64,000 bases of DNA from an uncultured Bacillota bacterium. GTDB lineage: Bacteria > Bacillota > Clostridia > Oscillospirales > Oscillospiraceae. The notes beneath the pieces were generated by a model, which was not told the origin of the DNA, made no database searches, and worked only from the letters and a program-made list of their open reading frames with translations. The first letter of the stretch is position 1; every line of letters begins with the position of its first letter. Made by a program: the position numbers and the translations under genes. Location of the stretch: positions 186,001-250,000 of the forward strand of contig CANSDP010000001.1 of assembly GCA_947645675.1 (NCBI GenBank), given 5' to 3'. Shown here piece by piece: positions 28,848-36,092 of this stretch.

Positions 28848-30191
28848 ATGAACAACTATGCCCACCGCGTATTGGAACGGCTCCGCCAGAAGTACCCCGG
28901 CGAGGGGGAGTACCTCCAGTCGGTCCAGACCTGGCTGGAGATGATCGACCCCGCCCTGGACGACCCCCGCTATGAAAAGCTGGACCTGCTCACCCGCATG
29001 GTGGAGCCCGAGCGGATGGTCACCTTCCTGGTGCCCTGGGTGGACGACCAAGGAAACGCCCACACCTGCCACGGCTACCGGGTGCAGTTTAACAGCGCCA
29101 TTGGCCCCTATAAGGGCGGCCTGCGGTTCCACCCCTCGGTGAATGAGAGCGTGGTGAAATTCCTGGGCTTTGAGCAGACCTATAAGAACGCCCTTACCGG
29201 CCTGCCCATCGGCGGAGCCTCCGGCGGGGCCGACTTCGACCCCAGAGGAAAGAGCGACCGGGAGATTATGCGCTTCTGCCAATCCTTTATGAACTCCCTC
29301 TACCGCTATATCGGCGCGGACACCGACATCCCCGCCGGCGACATCGGCGTGGGGGCCAAGGAGATCGGCTACCTCTACGGCCAGTACAAGCGCCTGCTTG
29401 GCAAGGCGGAGAGCTCCGCCCTCACCGGCAAGGGCCTCACCTATGGCGGCAGCAAGGTCCGCCTGGAGGCCGCAGGCTCGGGCACCGTCTACTTCCTGGA
29501 CCGGATGGCAGCCAGCCGAAACGACACCCTGGAGGGCAAGACCATCGCCGTGTCCGGCTTCGGCAACATGGCCTGGGGCGTGTGCCGCAAGGCGGCCCAG
29601 CTGGGGGCCAAGGTGGTCACCCTCTCCGGCCCCGACGGCTACGTCTATGACCCCGAGGGGGTCGCCGGTCAGGAGAAGCTGGATTTCCTTCTGGAGATGC
29701 GGGACAGCGGCAGGGACCGGGTGTCCGCCTATGCCGGGAAATTCGGCGTGGAGTTCTTCCCCGGCAGGAAGCCCTGGGAGGTCAAGACAGACATCGTCAT
29801 CCCCTGCGCCACCCAGAACGAGCTGGACGTGGAGGACGCCATCTGCATCCTGGCAAACGACGTGCGCTACTACGTGGAGGGGGCCAATATGCCCGCCACC
29901 GGAGAGGCCATGAAGCTGCTGCGCCTCAGCCCCAAGATTCTGGCGGCGGGGGCGAAGGCCTCCGGCTCCGGCGGCGTGGCGGTGTCCGCCCTGGAGATGG
30001 CCCAGAACTCCATCCGCTACAACTGGAAGCGGTCCGAGGTGGACGAGAAGCTGCGCCAGATCATGAGCGCCATCTACGATGCCTCCTCCTCCGCCGCCAA
30101 GGAGTACGGCCTGGGGGACGACCTCATCGCCGGCAACGATATCGCCGCCTTCAAGAAAATTTCCGAGGCTATGATCGCACAGGGTCTTTAA
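28848..30191 (+). CDS. Glutamate dehydrogenase paralogue lacking the catalytic lysine
   Basis: 447 residues, full length. It keeps K89 (GPYKGG), K113 (QTYKNAL) and D165 (PAGDIGVG) at exactly the C. symbiosum positions. The catalytic Lys125 motif [11 protein letters not shown] has become GGASGGADFDP, with Ser at 125. The KASNAGG substrate-site motif reads KASGSGG. The Rossmann region SGFGNMAWG and TLSGPDGYVYDPEG resembles the NAD-type C. symbiosum enzyme, so the pair are two clades rather than a recent duplication. Frame and length are intact, which argues against a pseudogene. It could be a regulatory partner in mixed hexamers, an enzyme of altered chemistry, or inactive. SD GGAGGGGAG precedes the ATG. 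Confidence 0.9.
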   Translation: MNNYAHRVLERLRQKYPGEGEYLQSVQTWLEMIDPALDDPRYEKLDLLTRMVEPERMVTFLVPWVDDQGNAHTCHGYRVQFNSAIGPYKGGLRFHPSVNESVVKFLGFEQTYKNALTGLPIGGASGGADFDPRGKSDREIMRFCQSFMNSLYRYIGADTDIPAGDIGVGAKEIGYLYGQYKRLLGKAESSALTGKGLTYGGSKVRLEAAGSGTVYFLDRMAASRNDTLEGKTIAVSGFGNMAWGVCRKAAQLGAKVVTLSGPDGYVYDPEGVAGQEKLDFLLEMRDSGRDRVSAYAGKFGVEFFPGRKPWEVKTDIVIPCATQNELDVEDAICILANDVRYYVEGANMPATGEAMKLLRLSPKILAAGAKASGSGGVAVSALEMAQNSIRYNWKRSEVDEKLRQIMSAIYDASSSAAKEYGLGDDLIAGNDIAAFKKISEAMIAQGL

Positions 30192-30201
30192 CAGTGTGCT
30201 T

Positions 30202-30240
30202 GGGACGCGCCGCAGGGCGCGTCCCTCCTTTTGTTGCTTT
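30202..30240 (+). terminator. Terminator after the gdh pair
   Basis: GGGACGCGCC (30202-30211) pairs with GGCGCGTCCC (30216-30225), followed by T-rich TCCTTTTGTTGCTTT. The tail overlaps the -35 box of the next promoter. Confidence 0.85.
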
Positions 30241-30262
30241 TTGGCCCGGGACCCTGTATAAT
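30234..30262 (+). promoter_or_regulatory. Promoter for the gamma-glutamyltransferase-like gene
   Basis: TTGCTT (30234-30239), 17-base spacer, TATAAT (30257-30262). Confidence 0.8.
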
Positions 30263-30296
30263 AGCATCATCGAAAAACAAGAAGGAGCTGACCATT

Positions 30297-31925
30297 ATGC
30301 CCCAGTACGACCCCGGCAAATATACATACCCCTCCCGCCGCAATGTGGTGTTCGCCAAAAACGGGATGGCCTGTACCTCGACGCCCCTGGGGGCTCAGGT
30401 GGGTCTGGAGGTGCTGAAGGCGGGCGGCAACGCCATGGACGCCGCCGTGGCTATGGCGGCAGGGATGCCCCTCTTTGAGCCCACCGGCAACGGACTGGGC
30501 TCCGACGCCTTCGCCCTGGTTTGGGTGGAGAAGGAAAAAAGACTCTACGGCCTCAACGCCAGCGGGGCGGCCCCCGCCGCGCTCAGCGCGGATATTGTAA
30601 AGGGATTGGGTTTCACGGCCATGCCAACCGAGGGCTGGATTCCCGCTATGGTCCCTGGAGCCCCCGCCGGGTGGGCCGAACTGAACCGCCGTTTCGGGAC
30701 GAAGCCCCTGACGGAGCTCTTCGCCCCCGCCATTGCCTACGCCCGGCAGGGGGTTCCTGTCCCGGTGAACGTGGCCCGCCAGTGGGTCAAGGACGCCCCT
30801 CGGATCAAAGCGGCGATGGAGCGGGACCCCGCGCCCCACGCCTTCTGGTGGTCCTCCTTCATGAAGGAGGACGGCTCCCCCTATCAGGCGGGGGACCTGT
30901 TCCGCTGGGAGGCCTGCGCCGCCACCCTGGAGGAGCTGGCGGCCACCAACTGCGAGAGCTTCTACCGGGGGCCTCTGATGGAAAAAATCGTCTCGTTCAG
31001 CCAGGTGACCGGGGGATACTTTACCGAGGACGATTTTCGCGGCTATCATCCGGAGTGGGTGGAGCCCATTTCCGTCGATTACCGGGGGTACACCGTCTGC
31101 GAGATACCCCCCAACGGCCACGGGATTACTGTACTCATGGCACTGAACATCCTGAATGGCCTGGAGCTCGCTCAGGAGCGGGAGAGCGCCGGTACCTACC
31201 ATAAGATCATGGAGGCCATCAAGCTGGCCTTTGCCGACACCAGGACCTATGTGGCCGATCCCCGATACATGAAAACCAGGGTGGCTGATCTGCTGTCCGA
31301 AAGCTACGCGGCGAAGCGGCGGGCCCTGGTGACCAGCAGAGCCCTCACCCCGGAGGCGGGGGACCCCTCCTGCGGCGGCACTGTCTATCTGTGCACCGCC
31401 GACGGGGAGGGAAACATGGTCTCCTGGATTCAGAGCAACTATACCACCTTCGGCGCGGGGGTGGCCGTGCCGGGGACGGGCATCTCTCTGCAAAACCGGG
31501 GGGCGAACTTCTCCCTGGACCCCGCCAGCGACAACTGCCTGGCCGGGGGGAAGAAGTCCTACCACACCATTATCCCCGGCTTCCTCATGAAGGACGGGGA
31601 GGCGGTGGGCCCCTTTGGGGTGATGGGGGCCTTTATGCAGCCCCAGGGCCATGTGGAGGTGCTGGTGAACACCATCGACTACCACATGAACCCCCAGGAG
31701 GCTCTGGACGCCCCCCGGGCGCAGTGGACCGGCGGAAGGCACATTCAGCTAGAGCGGGCAATTTCCCCGGAAATTGCCCAAACGCTGGCGGAGATGGGCC
31801 ATGAGGTAGAGGTCATCGACGACCCCATCGACATGGGCCGGGGGCAGATCATCTGGCGGACCGGAAGCGGCCTGCTGATTGGCGGCACCGAGCCCAGGTG
31901 CGATGGGACCATCGCGGCCTGGTAG
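30297..31925 (+). CDS. Gamma-glutamyltranspeptidase family protein, YwrD-like
   Basis: N-terminal-nucleophile hydrolase that self-cleaves to expose a Thr and then splits or transfers gamma-glutamyl groups (or, in some members, cephalosporin side chains). 542 residues from ATG 30297 with GAAGGAG upstream. N-terminal signature MACTSTPLGAQVGLEVLKAGGNAMDAAVA. The predicted nucleophile is T362 in SCGGTVYLC. Substrate-loop blocks QSNYTTFG and PGTGISLQNRG follow. No signal peptide, so it is cytoplasmic, unlike GGT of E. coli. Its position after glutamate dehydrogenase fits release of glutamate from gamma-glutamyl compounds, but the substrate is not shown. Confidence 0.88.
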   Translation: MPQYDPGKYTYPSRRNVVFAKNGMACTSTPLGAQVGLEVLKAGGNAMDAAVAMAAGMPLFEPTGNGLGSDAFALVWVEKEKRLYGLNASGAAPAALSADIVKGLGFTAMPTEGWIPAMVPGAPAGWAELNRRFGTKPLTELFAPAIAYARQGVPVPVNVARQWVKDAPRIKAAMERDPAPHAFWWSSFMKEDGSPYQAGDLFRWEACAATLEELAATNCESFYRGPLMEKIVSFSQVTGGYFTEDDFRGYHPEWVEPISVDYRGYTVCEIPPNGHGITVLMALNILNGLELAQERESAGTYHKIMEAIKLAFADTRTYVADPRYMKTRVADLLSESYAAKRRALVTSRALTPEAGDPSCGGTVYLCTADGEGNMVSWIQSNYTTFGAGVAVPGTGISLQNRGANFSLDPASDNCLAGGKKSYHTIIPGFLMKDGEAVGPFGVMGAFMQPQGHVEVLVNTIDYHMNPQEALDAPRAQWTGGRHIQLERAISPEIAQTLAEMGHEVEVIDDPIDMGRGQIIWRTGSGLLIGGTEPRCDGTIAAW

Positions 31926-31970
31926 TCCAAGGAACAGGAAGAGGCGGCGCACCTCTGCGGCCCGCATGAT

Positions 31971-32007
31971 AAAGACCGCCCTGCCTGAGTCAGGCAGGGC
32001 GGTCTTT
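31971..32007. terminator. Bidirectional terminator, GGT-like gene / XRE gene
   Basis: Perfect 16-bp stem AAAGACCGCCCTGCCT (31971-31986) / 31992-32007 with A and T flanks on both sides; overlaps the stop of the XRE gene. Confidence 0.92.
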
Positions 32008-32215
32008 ATTCGCGCTCTTCCATATACTCCAAGATGTCCCCGGGCTGGCAGTTCAGCACCCGACAGATTGCGTCCAGCGTGCTGAACCGGATGGCCTTTA
32101 CCTTGCCGGTTTTCAGATAGGAGAGGTTGACGTTGGAGATGCCCACCTGGGCGGCCAGGTCGTTGAGCCGCATTTTCCGGTCGGCCAAAACTCTGTCGAG
32201 ACGAATCACAATCAT
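32006..32215 (-). CDS. Small XRE-family HTH regulator
   Basis: 69 residues, essentially one Cro/CI-type helix-turn-helix: RLNDLAAQVGISNVNLSYLKTGKVKAIRFSTLDAICRVLNCQPGDILEY. This YozG/HTH_26 type typically accompanies a DUF2975 membrane protein. Its ATG overlaps the stop of that gene (ATGA at 32212-32215), so the two are coupled. Probably autoregulates the pair; signal unknown. Confidence 0.9.
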   Translation of the reverse strand: MIVIRLDRVLADRKMRLNDLAAQVGISNVNLSYLKTGKVKAIRFSTLDAICRVLNCQPGDILEYMEERE

Positions 32216-32838
32216 AATGTATGATCCACCTCGTCCTGTAGATGTATTCCGTAGTGGATGATGTACGCGGCCACCAGAAAGGCCACGCTGGGGATCAGGG
32301 TGCTGAACATCCCCTGCCCCGTGGCGATGGAGATTTGGCTGACAGAGAAGCGGTTGGCCAGATGGCAGATCAGAAGCTTGAGGAAGGGGGCCAGCAGGGC
32401 GGTGAAAAATTGGAGGAGGCCGTAGTAGAGGAGATAGACGGCGTTCTGTTCAATGAAGATTTGCCCCTTGTGGACGTTGGCGAACACCCGGCTTAAAAAC
32501 CAGTAGGCGAAAAACAGGGGGACTATGTTGACAACGAACATGAGGGAGAGCCCGATTTGGGTAGCCAGGCTGACCTGATCGCCGCCCATTGTTCGGACAT
32601 GTACCTCGTCGGGCATGGAGACGGTGAGACTGCGGGAGCGGGGGCTGTGGTCTTCCTCGGCGTAGATCGCGCGGTCGTAGGTCCCGGTGCTGGCGTGGAG
32701 GGTAAAGGTCTGCCGCCCCATACAGCTCAGTACCAGGCACAGGAGAAAGAAGGCCATGACGAAATAACAGATAATTTTCAGGAATTGCGCGGCGGAGCTT
32801 GCGAATCGTTCGCTGACGAGCTTTTGAATCAGCTTCAT
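32212..32838 (-). CDS. DUF2975-type membrane protein
   Basis: 208 residues from ATG 32838, preceded by GAGGTGA; a GTG start three codons earlier is possible. Four hydrophobic segments: about 22-42, 98-118, 140-160 and 178-200. A polar, probably external loop lies between the first two. This helix layout and the coupled small XRE gene match the DUF2975/XRE pairs common in Firmicutes, whose function is not established. Transcribed from a perfect consensus promoter at 32857-32885 with a leader of only about 12 bases. Confidence 0.8.
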   Translation of the reverse strand: MKLIQKLVSERFASSAAQFLKIICYFVMAFFLLCLVLSCMGRQTFTLHASTGTYDRAIYAEEDHSPRSRSLTVSMPDEVHVRTMGGDQVSLATQIGLSLMFVVNIVPLFFAYWFLSRVFANVHKGQIFIEQNAVYLLYYGLLQFFTALLAPFLKLLICHLANRFSVSQISIATGQGMFSTLIPSVAFLVAAYIIHYGIHLQDEVDHTL

Positions 32839-32856
32839 ATTGGTCACCTCGCGGTC

Positions 32857-32885
32857 ATTATAGCACGGTGATTTATTTTTGTCAA
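32857..32885 (-). promoter_or_regulatory. Perfect consensus promoter for the DUF2975-XRE pair
   Basis: Minus strand TTGACA (32885-32880), 17-base spacer, TATAAT (32862-32857) with TGC in front. Upstream DNA at 32886-32915 is AT-rich, UP-element-like. Confidence 0.9.
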
Positions 32886-32983
32886 TAATTAATTAATGAT
32901 TAAAATTAAAAAAATACCGATAAACTCGGGCGCGCAAGGGGCGGTACTCCATCCATAAATTGCGTGCAAACCAGCCGGTCCTG

Positions 32984-32992
32984 TGCTATAAT
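32984..32992 (+). promoter_or_regulatory. Extended -10 element for the 33024 gene
   Basis: TGC followed by TATAAT (32987-32992). The best-spaced -35 is only GTGCAA (32964-32969), so this is an extended -10 promoter. Confidence 0.7.
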
Positions 32993-33023
32993 AGAAAAAA
33001 AGCTATGAACGAGGGGGAGCACC

Positions 33024-33503
33024 ATGGAGCAGTACTGGAGAAGGTGGGAGCCGCGCTGTGAGGTTCCATTGGCGAATGAATATTTTATCAACAGCATTGT
33101 GGATAACCCGGATGGGATGTATCTGTTTCTCAGCGGTGTGGATGAGGACTCGCACATTACGATTCAATTTCCTGGAAGAGTGCTGTCCTATCGGACCTCT
33201 GACAGTCTGGCCTCCCTGAGAAGCAGAATGGCGTTTGTTGACAGGGAAGGGAAACCGATTTCGGTCAATGAACTGTTCTATGTGGTAGAAAACTCAGAGT
33301 ATGCGAAAGCCGTCGAGTGGGACAGTCAGGGTATTTACCAGTGTGATCGTATGGTCCATTTTGTACTGGAATCCCCGAATGGGATTTTTGAGGTGATCAC
33401 GGAGCTGGAGCCCCAAATTTGCGATGGATGGGTCTTTGAGACGGAAGAACAGATATGGGGTCCCTTTGCTGATGGACAAATGACGAGCAAAAAGCCTGAC
33501 TGA
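33024..33503 (+). CDS. Hypothetical protein, 159 residues
   Basis: I do not recognise the family. 159 residues, acidic, no signal peptide and no membrane helix, so probably cytoplasmic. Hydrophobic beta-like stretches alternate with charged ones (GMYLFLSGVDED, ITIQFPGRVLSY, MVHFVLESPNGIFEVITEL), suggesting a small alpha/beta fold. Codon usage is visibly less GC-rich than its neighbours, a hint of foreign origin. It has its own promoter, SD GAGGGGGAG and a strong terminator, and stands alone between two regulator genes of opposite orientation. The small size and lone position recall immunity-type proteins, but nothing here proves it. Confidence 0.65.
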   Translation: MEQYWRRWEPRCEVPLANEYFINSIVDNPDGMYLFLSGVDEDSHITIQFPGRVLSYRTSDSLASLRSRMAFVDREGKPISVNELFYVVENSEYAKAVEWDSQGIYQCDRMVHFVLESPNGIFEVITELEPQICDGWVFETEEQIWGPFADGQMTSKKPD

Positions 33504-33526
33504 AGGGAAAACCCTCATAAAAAGTG

Positions 33527-33565
33527 AAGGACAAGGCGGACCGAAATGGTCCGCCTTGTCCTTTT
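33527..33565. terminator. Bidirectional terminator after the 33024 gene
   Basis: Perfect 16-bp stem AAGGACAAGGCGGACC (33527-33542) / 33548-33563, loop GAAAT, then TTTTATAT. An A-run on the other side serves the convergent regulator gene. Confidence 0.9.
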
Positions 33566-33575
33566 ATATAACCCG

Positions 33576-34088
33576 CTATGACGCCTTCTTCCGTGTCAAA
33601 CAGGCCCCAACGATTGCCCCAATCAAGGCGAGCGGCGCTATTCTGACGAACGACCACTCAACCGCGTGAAGCACGACGCCAATTACCTCGGTTTCGGGCT
33701 GACTGTAGTCCCAGCCCAAATAAGGACTGTTCAGCGCCATCAGGACCGCGAAGGCGGCCGTTATACCCGCGCACATCAGGATAAAAAGCCAATGGATCGC
33801 TGCCTGTCTCGCCGCTTTTCTATGCGCGAGCTGTAGGTTTATGACCTCGAGCTTCTCGGAAATCGCCCTTAAATCATCCATCCTCGTCTCGACGATGGTT
33901 TCTCCAAGCAGTGTGCTCACAGGCGTTTCAAATACCTCTGAGATGGAGATCAGCATGTCGGCGTCTGGAACCGACAGACCCTGCTCCCATTTAGAGATGG
34001 TTTGCCTCACCACATTCAGCTTGACTGCCAGCTCCTCCTGGGAAAGTCCCTGGGATTTTCTGAGTGCTTTCATGTTTTCGTTCAGCAT
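33576..34088 (-). CDS. Membrane-anchored XRE-family regulator
   Basis: 170 residues. N-terminal Cro/CI HTH (about 5-60): MKALRKSQGLSQEELAVKLNVVRQTISKWEQG with SVPDADMLISISEVF. A short charged linker follows, then two hydrophobic helices at about 97-120 and 143-165 and a basic end (TRKKAS). This places the DNA-binding domain at the inner membrane face. Similar HTH-plus-membrane proteins are common in Firmicutes and often regulate neighbouring stress or transport genes. No clear partner is adjacent. SD AAGGAGGG precedes the ATG. The 34089-34234 gap shows no convincing element. Confidence 0.85.
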   Translation of the reverse strand: MLNENMKALRKSQGLSQEELAVKLNVVRQTISKWEQGLSVPDADMLISISEVFETPVSTLLGETIVETRMDDLRAISEKLEVINLQLAHRKAARQAAIHWLFILMCAGITAAFAVLMALNSPYLGWDYSQPETEVIGVVLHAVEWSFVRIAPLALIGAIVGACLTRKKAS

Positions 34089-34234
34089 CGGAGATGCCCT
34101 CCTTTCACTGCCATCATACTAGAAAAAAGCCCGTTGCGGCAAGCAACGCGGATTAACATTGCGGCGTTTCCTCCATAAATGGGCCTTTGACCGGACAAAT
34201 CAGCGTGAAGGAATGCCCGTCTGGATGAGCGGAC

Positions 34235-34948
34235 TCAAAGCCGATCATCCAGATAGCTCTTTAAAATGTCGATCTTGGGCACGACGATGTGGCCGCCCAC
34301 GTTGGTGATGATCTGGTTTTGCAACAGGTCGCTGAATACCTTGGAGACGGTGACCCGGTTGAGGTTAATCAGGTTGGACATCTCCTCATGGGTGAAGCGG
34401 ATGGAGATTCGAACCGAGCCGTCGGGCTGGACCGCGCCGTATCGGGCGCACAGGGCGATGAGGGTGGAGACAACGCGGACAGGGGCGCTTTTGGTGAAAT
34501 ATTCCATTTGAGAGCTGAGCAGACGGACCTTGTAGTTCAAGCTTTCAATGACCCGCAGGGACAGGGAGGGGTGCAGATTGATGAGGCGCATCAGGTCCTG
34601 AATGTGGATTTTAAACAGAGTGGCGTCGGTGATGGCGTAGGCGGAGGCGTAGTTGGGCGCCTGGTCAAAGGCGGAGGTCTCTCCCACCATGCCTCCTTGC
34701 TCCACGATGTAGATGCACTTCTCCATGCTGGACAGGTCGCTGTAGAAAATGCGCAGCCGCCCGGTGCGGACGATGTAGACGTTGTGATTTTCGTCGCCCT
34801 GGAGGAAGAGATAGCGCTTTTTCTTGATGGTGGTGATGGAGCAGGCACTGGCCAGGATGGGGTTCTGCGCCTGATTGGAGAGAATCCAGGGGGACACATA
34901 ATTTCGTTCGTTCAGGAAAGAATGCAGTTCTGCACAGAAATCGTTCAT
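34235..34948 (-). CDS. Crp/Fnr-family transcriptional regulator 1
   Basis: 237 residues. An N-terminal cyclic-nucleotide-binding-like beta barrel (about 30-130: FLQGDENHNVYIVRTGRLRIFY, GGMVGETSAF) is followed by a long dimerisation helix. The C-terminal HTH_Crp is RFTHEEMSNLINLNRVTVSKVFSDL. No Fnr-type Cys cluster is seen, so the ligand is unknown. Divergent from the 35235-45907 operon, with a Crp-like palindrome centred about -42 of that operon, so it is the likely activator. It shares its design with the second Crp/Fnr gene at 48058. Transcribed from TTGACA-17-TAGCAT at 35005-35033. Confidence 0.92.
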   Translation of the reverse strand: MNDFCAELHSFLNERNYVSPWILSNQAQNPILASACSITTIKKKRYLFLQGDENHNVYIVRTGRLRIFYSDLSSMEKCIYIVEQGGMVGETSAFDQAPNYASAYAITDATLFKIHIQDLMRLINLHPSLSLRVIESLNYKVRLLSSQMEYFTKSAPVRVVSTLIALCARYGAVQPDGSVRISIRFTHEEMSNLINLNRVTVSKVFSDLLQNQIITNVGGHIVVPKIDILKSYLDDRL

Positions 34949-35004
34949 ATGAAACTTCCTTTGCTCGGTGGGGCGGGAGGGCCGCAGGCTAATGGTTGAC
35001 CTAT

Positions 35005-35033
35005 ATGCTACGGAAAAAACAGGGATTTGTCAA
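35005..35033 (-). promoter_or_regulatory. Promoter for Crp/Fnr regulator 1
   Basis: Minus strand TTGACA (35033-35028), 17-base spacer, TAGCAT (35010-35005). Confidence 0.7.
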
Positions 35034-35110
35034 TGAGAAAATGCGGTTAGGTCCCCCTCATAAACGGAAACAGGTGGGGGAAATTAGTCAAAAGAGACAA
35101 AAGCTCTGAT

Positions 35111-35131
35111 TCTGTAGCCTGGATTACAAAC
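35111..35131. promoter_or_regulatory. Crp/Fnr-like operator upstream of the 35235 operon
   Basis: TTCTGTAGC-CTG-GATTACAAA, 9-3-9 inverted repeat with 7 of 9 positions paired; core TGTA-N8-TACA. Its centre (35121) is about 42 bases upstream of the start expected from the -10 at 35151-35156, the class II activator position. Confidence 0.6.
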
Positions 35132-35147
35132 AAAACAACGGGACTTT

Positions 35148-35156
35148 GCTATAATA
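35148..35156 (+). promoter_or_regulatory. Extended -10 promoter of the 35235-45907 operon
   Basis: TGC plus TATAAT (35151-35156). There is no good -35 at 17 bases (the place is taken by the palindrome), as expected for an activator-dependent promoter. Confidence 0.7.
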
Positions 35157-35234
35157 AAGAGCGTCAAGACCGTATGCCGCACGGGCGCGGCGCGTACCTG
35201 CCGACAGAGAATAATAAGGAGGAAGGAAAAGCAA

Positions 35235-36053
35235 ATGAGATTCTTGGAGTATGAGACCTGGAGACTGAAAAAGGACTGCCCCATGGACGCCTATGAGAAC
35301 ATGATCGAGACCTGGTTCCGCTATGTGGTGGAGAAGAAAAAGGAGCTGTTCGAGGAGTGGGTCAGCGCCAAGTATTATACCCGGTGCGACCATGAGGGAA
35401 ACCCCACAGGGGTATTCGTGATGCTCTTCGAGTATGAGTCTCTGGAGGGCCATCACGCCTATAAGAGCCGCAAGCTTCACAGCTATGAGGTGAACGACGG
35501 CGTTTACGCCCAGTACGCGGCCAACGACCCCTATCAGTTCTTCGACCTGGAGCATGTGGAGATTCTGTGTATGCAGCCGCTGAAAACCGGCTTCTGGTTC
35601 GACTACACAGAGGAAAAGCGGGCCATTGAGAAGGCCAACGGCGTGGAGCTGCGCCGCTTCCTGGAGTATGAGACCTGGAGAGTGGCTCCCGACGCGGTGT
35701 GGGAGGACTATGAGAAGATGATCGAGACCTGGTTTACCTATGTGGTGGAGCAGAAGAAGGCCCTGTTTGACGAGTGGGTCAGCGCCCGGTACTATCAGCA
35801 GTGCGACAAGGAGGGCAACCCCACCGGCGTCTATGTGATGCTGTTTGAATATGACTCCCTGGAGGGACACCACGCCTATAAGAGCCGCAAGCTCCACAGC
35901 TACGCCCTGAACGACGGGGTCTACGCTACCTACGCCTCCAACGATCCCTATCAGTTCTTCGATCTGGACCACGTCCACATCGACTGCATGCAGCCCCTGC
36001 GGACCGACCTGTGGTTCGACTACAGCGAGGAGAAGGAAGCCGAGGGAAAATAA
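35235..36053 (+). CDS. Unknown internally duplicated protein, first gene of the peptide-transport operon
   Basis: 272 residues consisting of two tandem copies (about 2-128 and 141-267) with an exact 139-residue period and no gap; by eye about three quarters of positions are identical. Each copy reads RFLEYETWR, then helix-like MIETWF-YVVE-KK-LF-EWVSA-YY, then GNPTGV-VMLFEY-SLEGHHAYKSRKLHSY, NDPYQFFDL and CMQPL-T--WFDY. The beta-alpha-beta pattern suggests a ferredoxin-like dimeric barrel, with the duplication replacing dimerisation; this is inference. Conserved His-His, Cys and many Trp/Tyr could form a ligand or metal site. No signal peptide. AGGAGGAAGG precedes the ATG. I do not recognise the family. 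Confidence 0.8.
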   Translation: MRFLEYETWRLKKDCPMDAYENMIETWFRYVVEKKKELFEEWVSAKYYTRCDHEGNPTGVFVMLFEYESLEGHHAYKSRKLHSYEVNDGVYAQYAANDPYQFFDLEHVEILCMQPLKTGFWFDYTEEKRAIEKANGVELRRFLEYETWRVAPDAVWEDYEKMIETWFTYVVEQKKALFDEWVSARYYQQCDKEGNPTGVYVMLFEYDSLEGHHAYKSRKLHSYALNDGVYATYASNDPYQFFDLDHVHIDCMQPLRTDLWFDYSEEKEAEGK

Positions 36054-36092
36054 GAGCATCAATAGCGACCGAATTATGAAGGAGGGACTCAT

